64,000 bases of DNA from an uncultured Halieaceae bacterium (GTDB lineage: Bacteria; Pseudomonadota; Gammaproteobacteria; Pseudomonadales; Halieaceae): the NCBI GenBank assembly GCA_913031575.1, contig CAJWEV010000003.1, positions 43,722 through 107,721 of the forward strand, written 5' to 3'. Shown piece by piece: positions 63,096 to 64,000 of this stretch (position 1 is the first letter of the stretch; every line of letters begins with the position of its first letter). The position numbers were made by a program, and so were the translations under genes. Under the pieces are notes generated by a model that saw nothing but the letters and a program-made list of their open reading frames with translations, ran no database searches and was not told where the DNA came from.

Positions 63096-64000
63096 CTAGT
63101 CTACCTGAAGCACTGCCAAGAAAGCGGTTTGTGGGATCTCCACATTGCCCACCTGCTTCATGCGTTTTTTCCCTGCCTTCTGCTTCTCCAGAAGCTTCTT
63201 CTTTCGCGTGACATCACCACCATAACACTTCGCCGTCACATTCTTGCGCAGCGCTTTAACCGTTTGACGGGCTACGATTTTCCCACCAACGGCGGCCTGT
63301 ATAGCAACATCGAACATTTGGCGCGGGATCAGCTCTTTCATCTTTTCGGTGAGGACGCGGCCTCGGCTCTGGATATAGTCTCGGTGGACAATAACCGAGA
63401 GCGCATCGACTCTATCGCCGTTGATCAATACATCTAGCTTCGAAAGCGGCGCCGTCTCGAATCGCTCAAAACCATAATCAAGTGATGCATATCCGCGGCT
63501 CGCCGACTTCAACCTGTCAAAAAAATCCAGCACGACCTCAGCCATGGGGAGATCGTAGATAACTTGAACTTGTTGGCCGAGGAACTGCAAGTCCACTTGA
63601 GAACCACGTTTCTCGACACACAAAGTGATAATTGCTCCCAGATAGTCCTGTGGTGTCAATATCGTGCATCGCGCAATTGGCTCTCGCATACTCTCGATAT
63701 CACCCAGATCAGGCAGTTTTGACGGATTGTCAACGTTGACGACATCGCCTGACTTTTTAACGACCTCGTAGATAACGGTAGGTGCCGTTGTGATGAGATC
63801 TAGGCCGTATTCACGCTCGAGTCGTTCCTGGATGATCTCCATGTGAAGCATCCCCAAGAACCCACAGCGAAAACCAAAGCCGAGCGCATCGGAGGTCTCT
63901 GGCTCGTAGAAAAGCGACGCATCATTGAGCGTTAGCTTTCCAAGGGCATCTCTAAAATCTTCGTAGTCGTCGGCATTTATGGTGAAAATGCCTGCATAGA
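63096..64000 (-). CDS. lepA: Elongation factor 4 (LepA), C-terminal part, cut by window edge
   Basis: LepA is a ribosome-back-translocating GTPase. The track lists only an internal start at 63857, but the frame is open to base 64000 (...[15 protein letters not shown] at the start of domain V), so this is the last 301 residues of a roughly 600-residue protein. The EF4-specific tail [21 protein letters not shown] and the elongation factor domain IV/V motifs are present. The GTPase domain is off-window. It is the upstream gene of lepA-lepB-(DUF4845)-rnc-era-recO. Confidence 0.96.
   Translation of the reverse strand, partial: YAGIFTINADDYEDFRDALGKLTLNDASLFYEPETSDALGFGFRCGFLGMLHMEIIQERLEREYGLDLITTAPTVIYEVVKKSGDVVNVDNPSKLPDLGDIESMREPIARCTILTPQDYLGAIITLCVEKRGSQVDLQFLGQQVQVIYDLPMAEVVLDFFDRLKSASRGYASLDYGFERFETAPLSKLDVLINGDRVDALSVIVHRDYIQSRGRVLTEKMKELIPRQMFDVAIQAAVGGKIVARQTVKALRKNVTAKCYGGDVTRKKKLLEKQKAGKKRMKQVGNVEIPQTAFLAVLQVD

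Noticed and set aside
1-64000. CRISPR arrays, insertion sequences, integrases, toxin-antitoxin pairs
   Set aside because: No regularly spaced repeats, transposase or integrase motifs, or small paired toxin-like genes were seen; tRNA genes show no adjacent att-like duplication.

Overview
The window looks like chromosomal DNA of a marine gammaproteobacterium. The best guess is the OM60/NOR5 (Halieaceae) group, inferred from the mixture of acyl-CoA dehydrogenases, a P450 and epoxide hydrolases with classic gammaproteobacterial housekeeping clusters. No rRNA or other decisive marker is present, so the placement is tentative. About 64 protein genes (two cut by the window edges), three tRNA genes and two likely pseudogene relics are densely packed. 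There is no IS element, phage, CRISPR array or obvious genomic island.

Layout. (1) 1-9.3 kb, catabolic: VOC protein (cut by the left edge), acyl-CoA dehydrogenase, methyltransferase, cytochrome P450, then an Lrp-type regulator divergent from a fused indolepyruvate ferredoxin oxidoreductase and an overlapping Leu/Phe dehydrogenase. (2) 9.3-20 kb: tRNA-His and tRNA-Pro, folD, an epoxide-hydrolase-like enzyme, cysS-glnS, ppiB-lpxH, miaE, a DUF1289 protein and acnB. (3) 20.2-33 kb: a long minus-strand series purF, cvpA, SPOR protein, folC, accD, trpA, trpB, trpF, truA, asd, leuB, leuD, leuC, listed from its downstream end to its upstream end. This is the conserved leu-asd-truA-trpF-accD-folC-cvpA-purF cluster, here with trpBA inside it and no fimV. 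(4) 33-50 kb: rlmKL with two exported proteins of unknown function, a methyltransferase, an acyltransferase, a small basic protein, an SRPBCC-SDR fusion, a second epoxide hydrolase, an amidohydrolase, slyX, a SUI1/YciH protein, a zinc-free MDR reductase, a lytic transglycosylase and the selD-mnmH selenouridine pair. (5) 50-57 kb: tRNA-Arg, an APH-like kinase (with a DUF6285-like tail) beside an acyl-CoA dehydrogenase, a DUF429 protein, a [2Fe-2S] ferredoxin, an SDR, a GST-like protein and adk. (6) 57-64 kb: mazG, cysM, acpS, recO, era, rnc, a decayed DUF4845-like gene, lepB and lepA (cut by the right edge).

How the genes work together. The Lrp/IOR/LeuDH group should turn branched-chain or aromatic amino acids into 2-oxo acids and then acyl-CoA with reduced ferredoxin. 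The APH-ACAD pair resembles the two halves of ACAD10/11 and the LvaA/LvaC proteins of levulinate catabolism, so it may process hydroxyacyl-CoAs through a phosphorylated intermediate. SelD supplies selenophosphate to MnmH for tRNA 2-selenouridine. The leu and trp genes, purF, folC and accD form tightly coupled biosynthetic operons with many 1-8 bp gene overlaps.

I did not find a clear-cut new defence or mobile system. The observations most worth following are the decayed lepB-rnc gene, the kinase-dehydrogenase pair, the exported-protein pair coupled to rlmKL, the SRPBCC-SDR fusion, the altered P-loop in MnmH, and the genes missing from otherwise conserved clusters (fimV, pdxJ, rlmD, relA).
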